Below, piece after piece: positions 1 to 5,227 of a DNA stretch of 7,858 nucleotides. The position numbers and the translations under genes were made by a program. The first letter of the stretch is position 1. Each line of letters opens with the position of its first letter. Below the pieces are notes generated by a model. That model did no database searches, was not told where the DNA came from, and was given only the letters and a program-made list of their open reading frames with translations. The stretch comes from Emcibacteraceae bacterium (lineage in GTDB: Bacteria; Pseudomonadota; Alphaproteobacteria; Sphingomonadales; Emcibacteraceae), in the NCBI GenBank assembly GCA_016763335.1, contig JAESUD010000323.1, positions 1-7,858 on the forward strand, given 5' to 3'.

Positions 1-1196
1 ATCGGTTCAACATGTGAAACGATAGTCAGGTCATAATTTCTGTTTCTCAGAATTTGATCAATCCACTGGGCCCATTCCATATTTTCGATGTCTATTTTAA
101 TACCAATACGACCAAGCTGGCTAGCAATGAGTTCGCCGGTGCGCCGTGCATATATGGGCGGTGGTAATTTAAGGGTGGCCTTAAAGCCGTCTTCCAAACC
201 CGCTTGCGCCATGTAATCCCTCGCTTTATCAAGATCAAATTCATATAGTCCGGTGAGGTCCACATAATCCGGATGGCTCGGGGCGAAATGGCTGCCTATC
301 GGTTCGGCATTACCAAACATCGCCCCGTCGATCAGCTCTGCACGGTTAATGGCATGGGCCATGGCCTTTCTAACCAATATATTATCAAACGGTGGTTTCT
401 TATTATTGGTCGAAAGAATAGTTTCCCCCGCCGTAAGCCCGACCACAGCCTCATAATCTGGATCACGGTCAAATAAAAACAGGTTTTCCGGCGCGGGATA
501 ATTGGGGAATGTGTCAATATCCCCGGCCTTCATTGCCGTATAGGCTGATAAAGGGTCCGTAATAATTTTAAACGTCGCCGCTTCGAGGCGCGGTGGTGCG
601 CCCCAATAATTTTCATTGCGGATCAATTCAATTCGGTCGCCCCTGACCCATTTTTTAAACCTAAATGGCCCTGTACCTACCGGATTAACAGCATTATTCG
701 CCGCTGTTTCCTCGCCAACGATCACTGCATCACCAAGGCCAATATTAAATAAAAAATCTGTACGCGGTTGATCCAACGTGATCATGATGGTTGATTTGTC
801 AAACGCATCAATCATAACAATTGGTGCAAAAATATATTTTTTGGCATTGGTTGAACCCGCCGCCCGTGCCCTGTTAAATGAATATCTTACATCATCCGCA
901 TCAAAATCCGACCCGTCGTGAAATTTTACCCCCTCCGCCAGATGAAAAATATAGGAACGCCCGTCCGTTGATACTTCCCAAAACAACGCCAGTCCTGATT
1001 GAACCTCGCCATTCTGATCAATCCTGACTAGTCCTTCAAATATATTTCCGTAAACCACTTCGTCAATCGCCGCCGCAGCCCCCGATGTCGGGTCAAGGTT
1101 TGGCGGTTCAAGCTGTAAACCCACATTGATATTATCCGCCTGTGCAAAAGCAGGAAAAATCATAAATATAAAAATCAGTGATAAAGTTTTTTTCAT
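1..1196 (-). CDS. Peptide-type ABC transporter solute-binding protein (SBP_bac_5), 3' end outside window
   Basis: This is a periplasmic solute-binding protein of the oligopeptide/dipeptide (family 5) class, which delivers peptides or similar solutes to an ABC permease. The 398 visible codons have no stop. The N-terminus is a Sec signal peptide (MKKTLSLIFIFMIFPAFAQA, cleavage probably after residue 20). Family hallmarks follow in order: the NIFEGLVRID block near residue 51, GVKFHDG near 89, NPVGTGPF near 171 and LIRNENYWG near 191. Family members are usually about 500-540 residues, so some 110-140 residues lie off the left edge. The start ATG (1196-1194) shares one base with the stop of the upstream gene (TGATG), and the Shine-Dalgarno is weak, so translational coupling is likely. 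Permease and ATPase genes are not in view, and the substrate cannot be read from sequence. The family call is secure. Confidence 0.93.
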   Translation of the reverse strand, partial: MKKTLSLIFIFMIFPAFAQADNINVGLQLEPPNLDPTSGAAAAIDEVVYGNIFEGLVRIDQNGEVQSGLALFWEVSTDGRSYIFHLAEGVKFHDGSDFDADDVRYSFNRARAAGSTNAKKYIFAPIVMIDAFDKSTIMITLDQPRTDFLFNIGLGDAVIVGEETAANNAVNPVGTGPFRFKKWVRGDRIELIRNENYWGAPPRLEAATFKIITDPLSAYTAMKAGDIDTFPNYPAPENLFLFDRDPDYEAVVGLTAGETILSTNNKKPPFDNILVRKAMAHAINRAELIDGAMFGNAEPIGSHFAPSHPDYVDLTGLYEFDLDKARDYMAQAGLEDGFKATLKLPPPIYARRTGELIASQLGRIGIKIDIENMEWAQWIDQILRNRNYDLTIVSHVEP

Positions 1197-1690
1197 CAAG
1201 TGCGTTGCCTAACCGCAACAATAATACCTTCAGGACTTAATGATTTGATCATATCACACGTTTTTTGCGATATCCCCTCCTCAATAATATATCTCACTTC
1301 ATTTGACACAGTTTTTCGGGCATTCAATAAAATTTTCAACGCTTTATCGTTGGTTTTTACATTTGTAAAACTCATATGATGAATATGTTGGCCGAGCATC
1401 GCCGGAAGCTGTGCCGGATTACCGAAAAGCGCAAAAGTAACATCCTCATTTTGCGTTATTTTCGCCATCAAAGAAGTTGACATGTTTTTCCCAGCATAGG
1501 GTCCAATATGGCCCGCGCCCGAATATACAATAATTTTCCCGTCCGCACGCAAATGTAGCAATGCATCCGCACTGTCCTGATTTTTCGTCGCGCCAAAGGC
1601 GGGGACTTTTAAACCAATTGATAGGCCAAATGCACCCATCGCCACTGTAAAACCACGTCTTGTTATAGTAAGGGCATTTTTCCGCTTCAT
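1196..1690 (-). CDS. Unrecognised Tat-exported protein, 164 aa
   Basis: The protein opens with a twin-arginine signal: MKRKNALTITRRGFTVAMG, with the RR pair at residues 11-12, a hydrophobic stretch to about 27 and a likely cleavage after AFGA at residue 34. It should therefore be exported folded, often a sign of cofactor binding or early folding. The mature part, about 130 residues, has one cysteine (C145), a histidine cluster QHIHHM (101-106) and a glycine-rich segment VYSGAGHIGP (55-64). I do not recognise the family. The C-terminal alternation of helices and strands faintly recalls DsrE-like folds, but that is not supportable. An in-frame ATG 33 bases upstream (1723) also has a GAGG in front. 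I prefer the start at 1690 because GGAG lies 5 bases before it and the Tat signal then has normal length. The stop overlaps the start of the solute-binding protein, implying cotranscription. Confidence 0.75.
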   Translation of the reverse strand: MKRKNALTITRRGFTVAMGAFGLSIGLKVPAFGATKNQDSADALLHLRADGKIIVYSGAGHIGPYAGKNMSTSLMAKITQNEDVTFALFGNPAQLPAMLGQHIHHMSFTNVKTNDKALKILLNARKTVSNEVRYIIEEGISQKTCDMIKSLSPEGIIVAVRQRT

Positions 1691-1785
1691 CGGGGCTCCG
1701 TATCCTCTAAACATTAGAAACATACACTAGCCTCAAGCGTTATAAGATAAAAGGATAAATCAAAAATAATTACACTAGATGCTTA

Positions 1786-2133
1786 TTAAGCTTCATCCGT
1801 TTCTACGTCTTTCGCCAATTGTTGAAATCTTTGTTTTCCCGGCTCTGAAAGTCCGCGGTAAAGCATTATTACTGCTTTTTCATCGGTGACCAGGCCATCA
1901 TAGTTTGGCATAACATTTATTTCGCGCGAATTAAAACGATCAAGCACTTCATTAATGGTCATATGCATATAGTCTGCAAAGTTTTCAATTTCGGTGATTT
2001 TAAGCGATCGATTGCCGCTAATTATATCAGAAACACGGGTATGTGGAAGTCCAAGCACTTTTGCCAGGTCCTTCTTTTTTTTCCCAAGTTCTTTAATACG
2101 CTGCGATATCCACAGTCTTTTTCGTAAATCCAT
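1786..2133 (-). CDS. Xre/Cro-family helix-turn-helix transcriptional regulator, 115 aa
   Basis: This is a small DNA-binding regulator. A classic HTH_3 domain covers about residues 1-55, with helix-turn-helix residues KKKDLAKVLGLPHTRVSDIISGNRSL at roughly 19-44. A short linker and a C-terminal helix (about 81-108, containing MLYRGLSEPGKQRFQQLA) follow. That tail is common in stand-alone repressors and probably serves dimerisation. There is no S24 peptidase or HipB/RelB-type partner domain. A GTG at 2166 would add 11 residues of low-complexity YFYFYSHY. I chose the ATG at 2133 because the fold begins there, although neither start has a convincing Shine-Dalgarno. The region just upstream carries a TATAAT box overlapped by repeated ACATTA half-sites, which fits autorepression. 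The gene downstream (Tat protein) begins 95 bases after the stop, and cotranscription is possible but unproven. Confidence 0.88.
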   Translation of the reverse strand: MDLRKRLWISQRIKELGKKKKDLAKVLGLPHTRVSDIISGNRSLKITEIENFADYMHMTINEVLDRFNSREINVMPNYDGLVTDEKAVIMLYRGLSEPGKQRFQQLAKDVETDEA

Positions 2134-2178
2134 TGCGGTATAATGACTATAAAAATAAAAATACACGCACTAAAAACG

Positions 2179-2226
2179 TACATTACACTTGACTCTAGAA
2201 CATTATATCTACATTACTAATGTACG
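2179..2226. promoter_or_regulatory. Operator array: repeated ACATTA half-sites and a 15-bp palindrome
   Basis: The hexamer ACATTA occurs at 2180-2185, 2200-2205 and 2211-2216, and its complement TAATGT at 2218-2223. The last two form a perfect palindrome TACATTACTAATGTA (2210-2224, one-base centre). The outer pair forms a 9-bp perfect inverted repeat (CGTACATTA 2177-2185, TAATGTACG 2218-2226). The octamer TACATTAC is also repeated directly at 2179 and 2210, 31 bases apart, or about three helical turns. Location over the promoter of the adjacent Xre gene makes that protein the obvious binder. The assignment is inferred from position and symmetry. Confidence 0.6.
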
Positions 2227-2230
2227 GTTG
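2202..2230 (-). promoter_or_regulatory. Promoter of the Xre regulator
   Basis: Read on the minus strand, 2207-2202 is a perfect TATAAT -10 box. Seventeen bases upstream (2230-2225) the -35 position reads CAACCG, which is poor, as expected of a promoter that needs little activity or is mainly controlled by repression. The predicted start is near 2195, leaving a leader of about 60 bases before the ATG at 2133. The palindrome 2210-2224 fills the spacer between -35 and -10, so a bound repressor would block polymerase. Confidence 0.5.
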
Positions 2231-2245
2231 AAAAGTATAGTTTGC

Positions 2246-2259
2246 AATAATGGTATGCT
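2246..2259 (+). promoter_or_regulatory. Possible plus-strand promoter for the small RNA
   Basis: Two overlapping -10 candidates are visible: AATAAT at 2246-2251 (5 of 6 to consensus) and TATGCT at 2254-2259, preceded by an extended TG at 2251-2252. A TTGAAA lies at 2228-2233, but its spacing to TATGCT is 20, longer than ideal. A third candidate, TATAGT at 2236-2241, would put its -35 region inside the 2210-2224 palindrome and so under the same repressor. None is decisive. Confidence 0.25.
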
Positions 2260-2264
2260 TTTTT

Positions 2265-2349
2265 ATCGTGGCAAAGTATCATTCCTTTCCCCAATAAGGA
2301 ATGATGATTTTTCGGGACAAGTTGATCATGCTTGTCCCGTTTTCTTTTT
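2265..2349 (+). ncRNA. Candidate small RNA, two hairpins ending in a Rho-independent terminator
   Basis: About 85 bases on the plus strand fold into two strong hairpins in a stretch with no credible gene. Hairpin 1 is a perfect 10-bp stem (ATCATTCCTT 2278-2287 with AAGGAATGAT 2296-2305) presenting an 8-base loop TCCCCAAT. Hairpin 2 (2313-2339) is a perfect 9-bp GC-rich stem followed by a T-run, a textbook intrinsic terminator. A C-rich exposed loop is the usual way small RNAs contact Shine-Dalgarno regions. The 76-codon open frame crossing this stretch (2189-2419) has no ribosome binding site, and its translation looks like noncoding sequence. The 5' end is estimated from a weak promoter. An alternative is that the terminator simply insulates the Xre region. 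Confidence 0.45.
2313..2349 (+). terminator. Rho-independent terminator, plus strand
   Basis: CGGGACAAG (2313-2321) pairs perfectly with CTTGTCCCG (2331-2339) around a 9-base loop, and TTTTCTTTTT (2340-2349) follows directly. On the minus strand the hairpin is followed by AAAAATC, so it works in the plus direction only. No annotated gene precedes it on this strand, which implies an unannotated transcript. Confidence 0.85.
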
Positions 2350-2368
2350 CATCACCATTTTTAATGAT

Positions 2369-2403
2369 AAAAAAATAAAGGCAGACCCAACCGGATCTGC
2401 CTT
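2369..2403 (-). terminator. Rho-independent terminator of the 47-aa membrane peptide gene
   Basis: On the minus strand an 8-bp stem (AAGGCAGA, 2403-2396, with TCTGCCTT, 2385-2378; two more G-C pairs inside one mismatch) is followed by the T-rich run TTTATTTTTTT (2379-2369). It begins 19 bases beyond the stop codon of the small gene at 2423, as expected for its own terminator. Confidence 0.8.
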
Positions 2404-2422
2404 CCCCCCTAGGAAGTAATTT

Positions 2423-2566
2423 TTACAAAATAGTCTTGAAGAATTTAATCAGATTAGCAACCTGAACATAATTATCGTCACTAAAACCAGTGGATTGATC
2501 AGCAATCAATAACCCAACAGCCAACATAAGGACGCAACAAGCGCTATTCACAAAACCCAAATACAT
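2423..2566 (-). CDS. Small membrane protein, 47 aa, unrecognised
   Basis: ATG at 2566-2564 opens a 47-codon frame ending in TAA (2425-2423). It starts MYLGFVNSACCVLMLAVGLL and continues IADQSTGFSDDNYVQVANLIKFFKTIL. A single hydrophobic helix spans about residues 4-22. A short acidic hinge (STGFSDDN) and a basic amphipathic tail (LIKFFKTIL) follow. Support for a real gene comes from the Shine-Dalgarno AGGAG at 2577-2573, six bases from the ATG, within GGAGAGTAAAATG. That is nearly identical to the leader of the DUF4199 gene in this window (GGAGAGTTAAATG). A strong intrinsic terminator follows the stop. The coding function is unknown. A small stress-induced membrane protein or a type I toxin-like peptide are possibilities by size and topology only. 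CC at residues 10-11 could be a modification site, but no lipobox fits well. Confidence 0.72.
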   Translation of the reverse strand: MYLGFVNSACCVLMLAVGLLIADQSTGFSDDNYVQVANLIKFFKTIL

Positions 2567-2798
2567 TTTACTCTCCTGCATACACAATACTCAAATTTAA
2601 ATTTCCCATTTTGATGCACTAGTCAACAAAACTCAAAAAATAAACTACAAACATATACAATGCGAAAAGCGTGCCAAAAGAAACAAATTGTTTATTTTCA
2701 GCGTGTTAACAGAATAATAAAAATATAAAATTATATCGATGTAAAAACTATTTACACTAATATTTTGCAAGTCCCAAAATAAGACAGTAAAATATTAG
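2567..2798. other. AT-rich intergenic region upstream of the small membrane protein
   Basis: This stretch of 232 bases is visibly A/T-dominated and holds no supportable gene. On the minus strand TTGACT (2626-2621) could be the -35 of the small membrane protein gene, but no good -10 sits at normal spacing (the best, TAAATT, is 21 bases away). Short symmetric elements include AAACAA-A-TTGTTT at 2681-2693 and the 11-bp inverted repeat at 2756-2799. A 22-codon plus-strand frame beginning near 2660 has no ribosome binding site and was not called. Confidence 0.5.
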
Positions 2799-2799
2799 T
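2756..2799. repeat. Perfect 11-bp inverted repeat at the 3' end of the M20 gene
   Basis: ACTAATATTTT (2756-2766) is exactly complementary to AAAATATTAGT (2789-2799), with a 22-base loop. The right arm touches the stop codon of the deacylase gene at 2799. It may form the 3' end hairpin of that mRNA, but the stem has only two G-C pairs and no T-run follows on the minus strand, so it is a weak terminator at best. A protein-binding site is the alternative. Confidence 0.5.
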
Positions 2800-4085
2800 T
2801 AATCCACCTCACCCATCAGCAATTTATAGGCAGCCGACGCCATAACTTTTGCTGAATTAATCATATCTTCCACGACCACATATTCATCGGGTTGATGGGC
2901 AAGCTCAAGAATGCCGGGACCATAAGCAATACAGTCCTGAAGGTTACCGATCCGGTCGATATGTTTTTGATCATATGTACCCGGCGAGCATATTAAATCA
3001 GGTTTTTTGCCGAGTATTTCTTCAATTGCCTTCGCAGTAGCCCTAACCACAGGGGCATTTTCATCGGTCATGCTCGGTATAACTTCAAGCATGTCACGGA
3101 TTTCATATTTAAATCCGTCCCTAGTTTTTGCAAGTGTTGCTAAAATTTCTCTAACCTCGCCTTTAACATCATCAAGCTGTTCTTCCACAAGAAAGCGTCG
3201 GTCAATAATCATCCGGCAGCTATCCGGAACACAGGGTGCCGGTAGCCCCTCGTTTCCTTCTTCCTGACCGCCGTGAATACTGTTGATATTAAGTGTCGAT
3301 TGTTTGGCCCCTTCAGGCACAACCGGCATACTGGTATAACGCGCCGCCATTGCCGGGTATAACTTATCTTCAAATTCCGTCATCACCGCCCCCATATGAC
3401 GCACGGCACAATCGCCAAGAAACGGCATTGACCCGTGAGCAATGCGGCCATGGGTTTCAATTTCCGCCCACCACACGCCCCGGTGACCAAGGCAAACCCG
3501 GTCAACATTAAGCGGTTCCGGTATAATCACATGATCGACACGGTCTTTTGAAAAATAGCCCTTCTCGGCCAAATAAGCGACCCCTCCTAGCCCACCACTT
3601 TCCTCGTCAGCGGTTCCTGATATCTCGATAGCACCTTTAAGTTCAATACCACTCTCAATTAACGCCTCAACCGCAATGATCGACGCCGCTAATCCGCCCT
3701 TCATGTCACAAGCTCCGCGACCATATATTTTGCCGTCAATTAATTCAGCGGCAAAGGGGTCTTTGGTCCATCCATCACCGGTTTCAACCACATCAATATG
3801 GCTGTTAAAATGCACGCACGGGCCTTGTCGTCCTGTTTCATAGCGGGCAACAACATTATAACGCGGGTAATCCGCACAATCGCCCGGCGCACCATAAGCA
3901 CGGATATATTCAACGGTAAAACCTCTGTTTTTAAGACGGTTACCGATATATTCAACACAGGCCTGATAATCATTCCCAGGTGGGTTCACGGTGGGAAATC
4001 TGATTAAGTCTTGACAAAGGCGCACAAGTGCCACCTCCGATTTTTCAATCAGTTCAAATGTTTTATCCAGTGATTGTTCGCCCAT
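2799..4085 (-). CDS. M20-family metallopeptidase, ArgE/DapE-type deacylase
   Basis: This is a 428-residue cytoplasmic zinc-dependent amidohydrolase of the acetylornithine deacetylase / succinyl-diaminopimelate desuccinylase class, which splits N-acyl groups or short peptides from amino acids. All metal and catalytic positions are present: SHIDVV (H96, D98), GRGACDMKGG (bridging D127), TADEESGG (general base and metal ligand E161/E162), IIPEP (E190) and AHQPDEYV (H397). The lid domain carries the usual histidine in RIAHGSMP (H217). Length is normal and there is no signal peptide. True ArgE or DapE enzymes are generally shorter (about 375-385), and the extended N-terminus with FPTVNPPG is typical of the broad ArgE/DapE-related group, so the substrate is undetermined. 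It is divergent from the stress protein gene with a 264-base gap, and the next minus-strand gene is 232 bases downstream, so it is probably monocistronic. Confidence 0.93.
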   Translation of the reverse strand: MGEQSLDKTFELIEKSEVALVRLCQDLIRFPTVNPPGNDYQACVEYIGNRLKNRGFTVEYIRAYGAPGDCADYPRYNVVARYETGRQGPCVHFNSHIDVVETGDGWTKDPFAAELIDGKIYGRGACDMKGGLAASIIAVEALIESGIELKGAIEISGTADEESGGLGGVAYLAEKGYFSKDRVDHVIIPEPLNVDRVCLGHRGVWWAEIETHGRIAHGSMPFLGDCAVRHMGAVMTEFEDKLYPAMAARYTSMPVVPEGAKQSTLNINSIHGGQEEGNEGLPAPCVPDSCRMIIDRRFLVEEQLDDVKGEVREILATLAKTRDGFKYEIRDMLEVIPSMTDENAPVVRATAKAIEEILGKKPDLICSPGTYDQKHIDRIGNLQDCIAYGPGILELAHQPDEYVVVEDMINSAKVMASAAYKLLMGEVD

Positions 4086-4107
4086 AAAATCTGTCTTTCA
4101 ATTAATA

Positions 4108-4136
4108 ATTATCGGCAAAACTTATTCCTTATGCAA
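4108..4136 (-). promoter_or_regulatory. Likely promoter of the M20 deacylase gene
   Basis: On the minus strand TTGCAT (4136-4131) and GATAAT (4113-4108, 5 of 6) are separated by exactly 17 bases, placing the transcript start near 4101, about 16 bases before the ATG at 4085. The Shine-Dalgarno in this short leader is weak (GAAAGA). Confidence 0.45.
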
Positions 4137-4252
4137 GACGATAACAAGACTTTATTTTTATAATTACAAGAGAGAAGATTATTACTTTTTACCAAATACG
4201 TTCTTTATCCACACTCTAATATATATCCGATCACAACAAACAAATCACGAAA

Positions 4253-4274
4253 ATATCGACCTAATATTGACCTA
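4253..4274 (+). repeat. Tandem 11-bp repeat in front of the stress protein promoter
   Basis: ATATCGACCTA (4253-4263) is followed immediately by ATATTGACCTA (4264-4274), one mismatch apart and one helical turn long. The second copy contributes the left half of the FNR-type box at 4267-4280, so the first may be a decayed or auxiliary half-site. Confidence 0.55.
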
Positions 4275-4280
4275 CATCAA
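4267..4280 (+). promoter_or_regulatory. FNR/FixK/Anr-type binding site (class II position)
   Basis: TTGAC-CTAC-ATCAA matches the FNR-family consensus TTGAT-N4-ATCAA at 9 of 10 defined bases. Its centre (4273.5) lies 40-41 bases before the start predicted from the -10 TAAAAT at 4302-4307. This is the position at which FNR-family activators replace the -35 contact. It predicts induction of the downstream universal stress gene under low oxygen or by a nitric-oxide/redox-sensing relative. An overlapping GACCT-N6-AGGTC (4269-4284) adds extra symmetry. Confidence 0.75.
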
Positions 4281-4293
4281 GGTCGTTTACATA

Positions 4294-4309
4294 TGATTTT
4301 ATAAAATCA
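4294..4309 (+). promoter_or_regulatory. -10 region of the stress protein promoter inside a 16-bp palindrome
   Basis: TGATTTTATAAAATCA is a perfect 16-bp palindrome that contains the -10 candidates TAAAAT (4302-4307) and TATAAA (4300-4305), each 5 of 6 to consensus. Predicted start is about 4314, giving a leader of about 36 bases. The palindrome could be an additional operator or simply an AT-rich melting region. Confidence 0.5.
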
Positions 4310-4349
4310 ACATAAGGAAAATAAATAAAATTAATTCTGGAGAAAAGAA

Positions 4350-5162
4350 ATGATTAAAACAATACTTGTCCCCATCGGACACGACAAAGGCGCTGCCGAA
4401 CGCGTAAAACTCGCATGTGACCTAGCCGTAAAATATGACGCCCATGTAAAAGCACTTCATGTTTTAACCCCCGCCAGCGATATGTTTAAATCGGTCCCCA
4501 TTCAGGCATATACTGCCCAGGCCTTTAATCAATATGAAAAAGACCTCAAGGAAGAAGCCGACAAATACAGAATAACATTTGAAAAACAGCTCAAGTCTGC
4601 CGGTGTTCGCTATGATTGGTGTCAACAACAAGGCAACATGCTTGATTTTCTAAACCTGCATTCACGGACTGCTGATCTAACCATACTTACTCAAAAAAGT
4701 TCGTCACTAGACGATATTATGAGCGTCATGCATGATTTCATTATCGAAAGCGGTATGCCGGTCATTGTTATCCCCGAAGCAGGCGCAAATGCCGATTATA
4801 ACAACATCCTCATTGCCTGGGACGGTAGCGAACAATGCGCAAGAGCAACACATGATGCAATGAATATTCTTGAAAACGCCAATAAAGTCACTGTGCTCAC
4901 CATCGCCGAGAATAATAAAAACCTTCTTTCCGAAGCAGATATATGCGTGAAGCTTGCCCGCCACGGCGTTAAGGCAGAGGTCCTGACCGTTAGCCCGGAA
5001 AATTCGGTTGCTGAAACAATTCTCGAAACAGCGGGTAATATCAATGCTGATTTAATCGTATCCGGCGCATGGGGCCATCGTCGATTACGGGAAATTATAT
5101 TTGGTGGTGTGACAAAAAGTTTGTTGAGCAATCAAAAATACTCAATATATCTTTCACATTAA
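4350..5162 (+). CDS. Universal stress protein, tandem UspA domains, 270 aa
   Basis: This is a cytoplasmic nucleotide-binding-fold stress protein with two UspA domains, about residues 1-143 and 150-270. Each opens with the usual strand (IKTILVPIGHDKGAAE and NNILIAWDGSEQCARA). The C-terminal domain keeps the ATP-binding pattern G-x2-G-x9-G (G239, G242, G252), but the usual Ser/Thr after the last glycine is G253. The N-terminal domain lacks the glycine motif. This split into one degenerate and one near-intact site is common in tandem Usp proteins. The start is set by GGAG at 4339-4342, seven bases upstream with the adjoining A. An FNR-type box at activator distance suggests anaerobic or redox induction, a known pattern for Usp genes. 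It stands alone between the divergent M20 gene and the convergent DUF4199 gene. Confidence 0.93.
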   Translation: MIKTILVPIGHDKGAAERVKLACDLAVKYDAHVKALHVLTPASDMFKSVPIQAYTAQAFNQYEKDLKEEADKYRITFEKQLKSAGVRYDWCQQQGNMLDFLNLHSRTADLTILTQKSSSLDDIMSVMHDFIIESGMPVIVIPEAGANADYNNILIAWDGSEQCARATHDAMNILENANKVTVLTIAENNKNLLSEADICVKLARHGVKAEVLTVSPENSVAETILETAGNINADLIVSGAWGHRRLREIIFGGVTKSLLSNQKYSIYLSH

Positions 5163-5184
5163 CATTCGCCACTAAACAGTATAA

Positions 5185-5226
5185 CGCCGCAATTTCATAA
5201 ACTCATGTGGAATTGCGGCGACTTTT
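5185..5226. terminator. Convergent terminator between the stress protein and DUF4199 genes
   Basis: CGCCGCAATT (5185-5194) pairs perfectly with AATTGCGGCG (5211-5220), and the stem can extend inward to about 15 pairs with two or three G-T pairs. On the plus strand ACTTTTATTAT follows, a modest T-run suited to ending the stress protein mRNA 22 bases after its stop. On the minus strand the hairpin lies directly after the DUF4199 stop (5228) but is followed only by TTATACTGTTT, so bidirectional use is plausible but weaker. Confidence 0.8.
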
Positions 5227-5227
5227 A

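Noticed and set aside
1691..1723. Upstream in-frame ATG adding 11 residues to the Tat protein
   Set aside because: GAGG precedes it, but the extension MFLMFRGYGAP would lengthen the Tat n-region unusually. The ATG at 1690 has GGAG at ideal spacing.
1781..1791. GCTTA-T-TAAGC palindrome at the Xre stop codon as a terminator
   Set aside because: The 5-bp arms with a one-base centre cannot form a hairpin loop, and no clean T-run follows directly.
2134..2166. GTG start extending the Xre protein
   Set aside because: The added residues are low-complexity Tyr/Phe with no ribosome binding site, and the known fold begins at the ATG at 2133.
2189..2419. Plus-strand frame of 76 codons
   Set aside because: It runs through the operator array, both hairpins of the candidate small RNA and the opposite-strand terminator. 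It has no Shine-Dalgarno, and its product looks like random translation.
1786..2566. Classical toxin-antitoxin or prophage interpretation
   Set aside because: No recognised toxin domain (RelE, HigB, HipA), integrase or phage gene is present, and the small RNA is not antisense to the peptide gene. The idea is kept only as a low-weight hypothesis.
2660..2728. 22-codon plus-strand frame beginning MRKACQKKQIVYF
   Set aside because: It has no ribosome binding site or terminator, lies in AT-rich intergenic DNA, and its length is compatible with chance.
4707..5131. Two minus-strand frames inside the universal stress protein gene
   Set aside because: They are antisense to an intact Usp gene with clear domain motifs and have no ribosome binding site.
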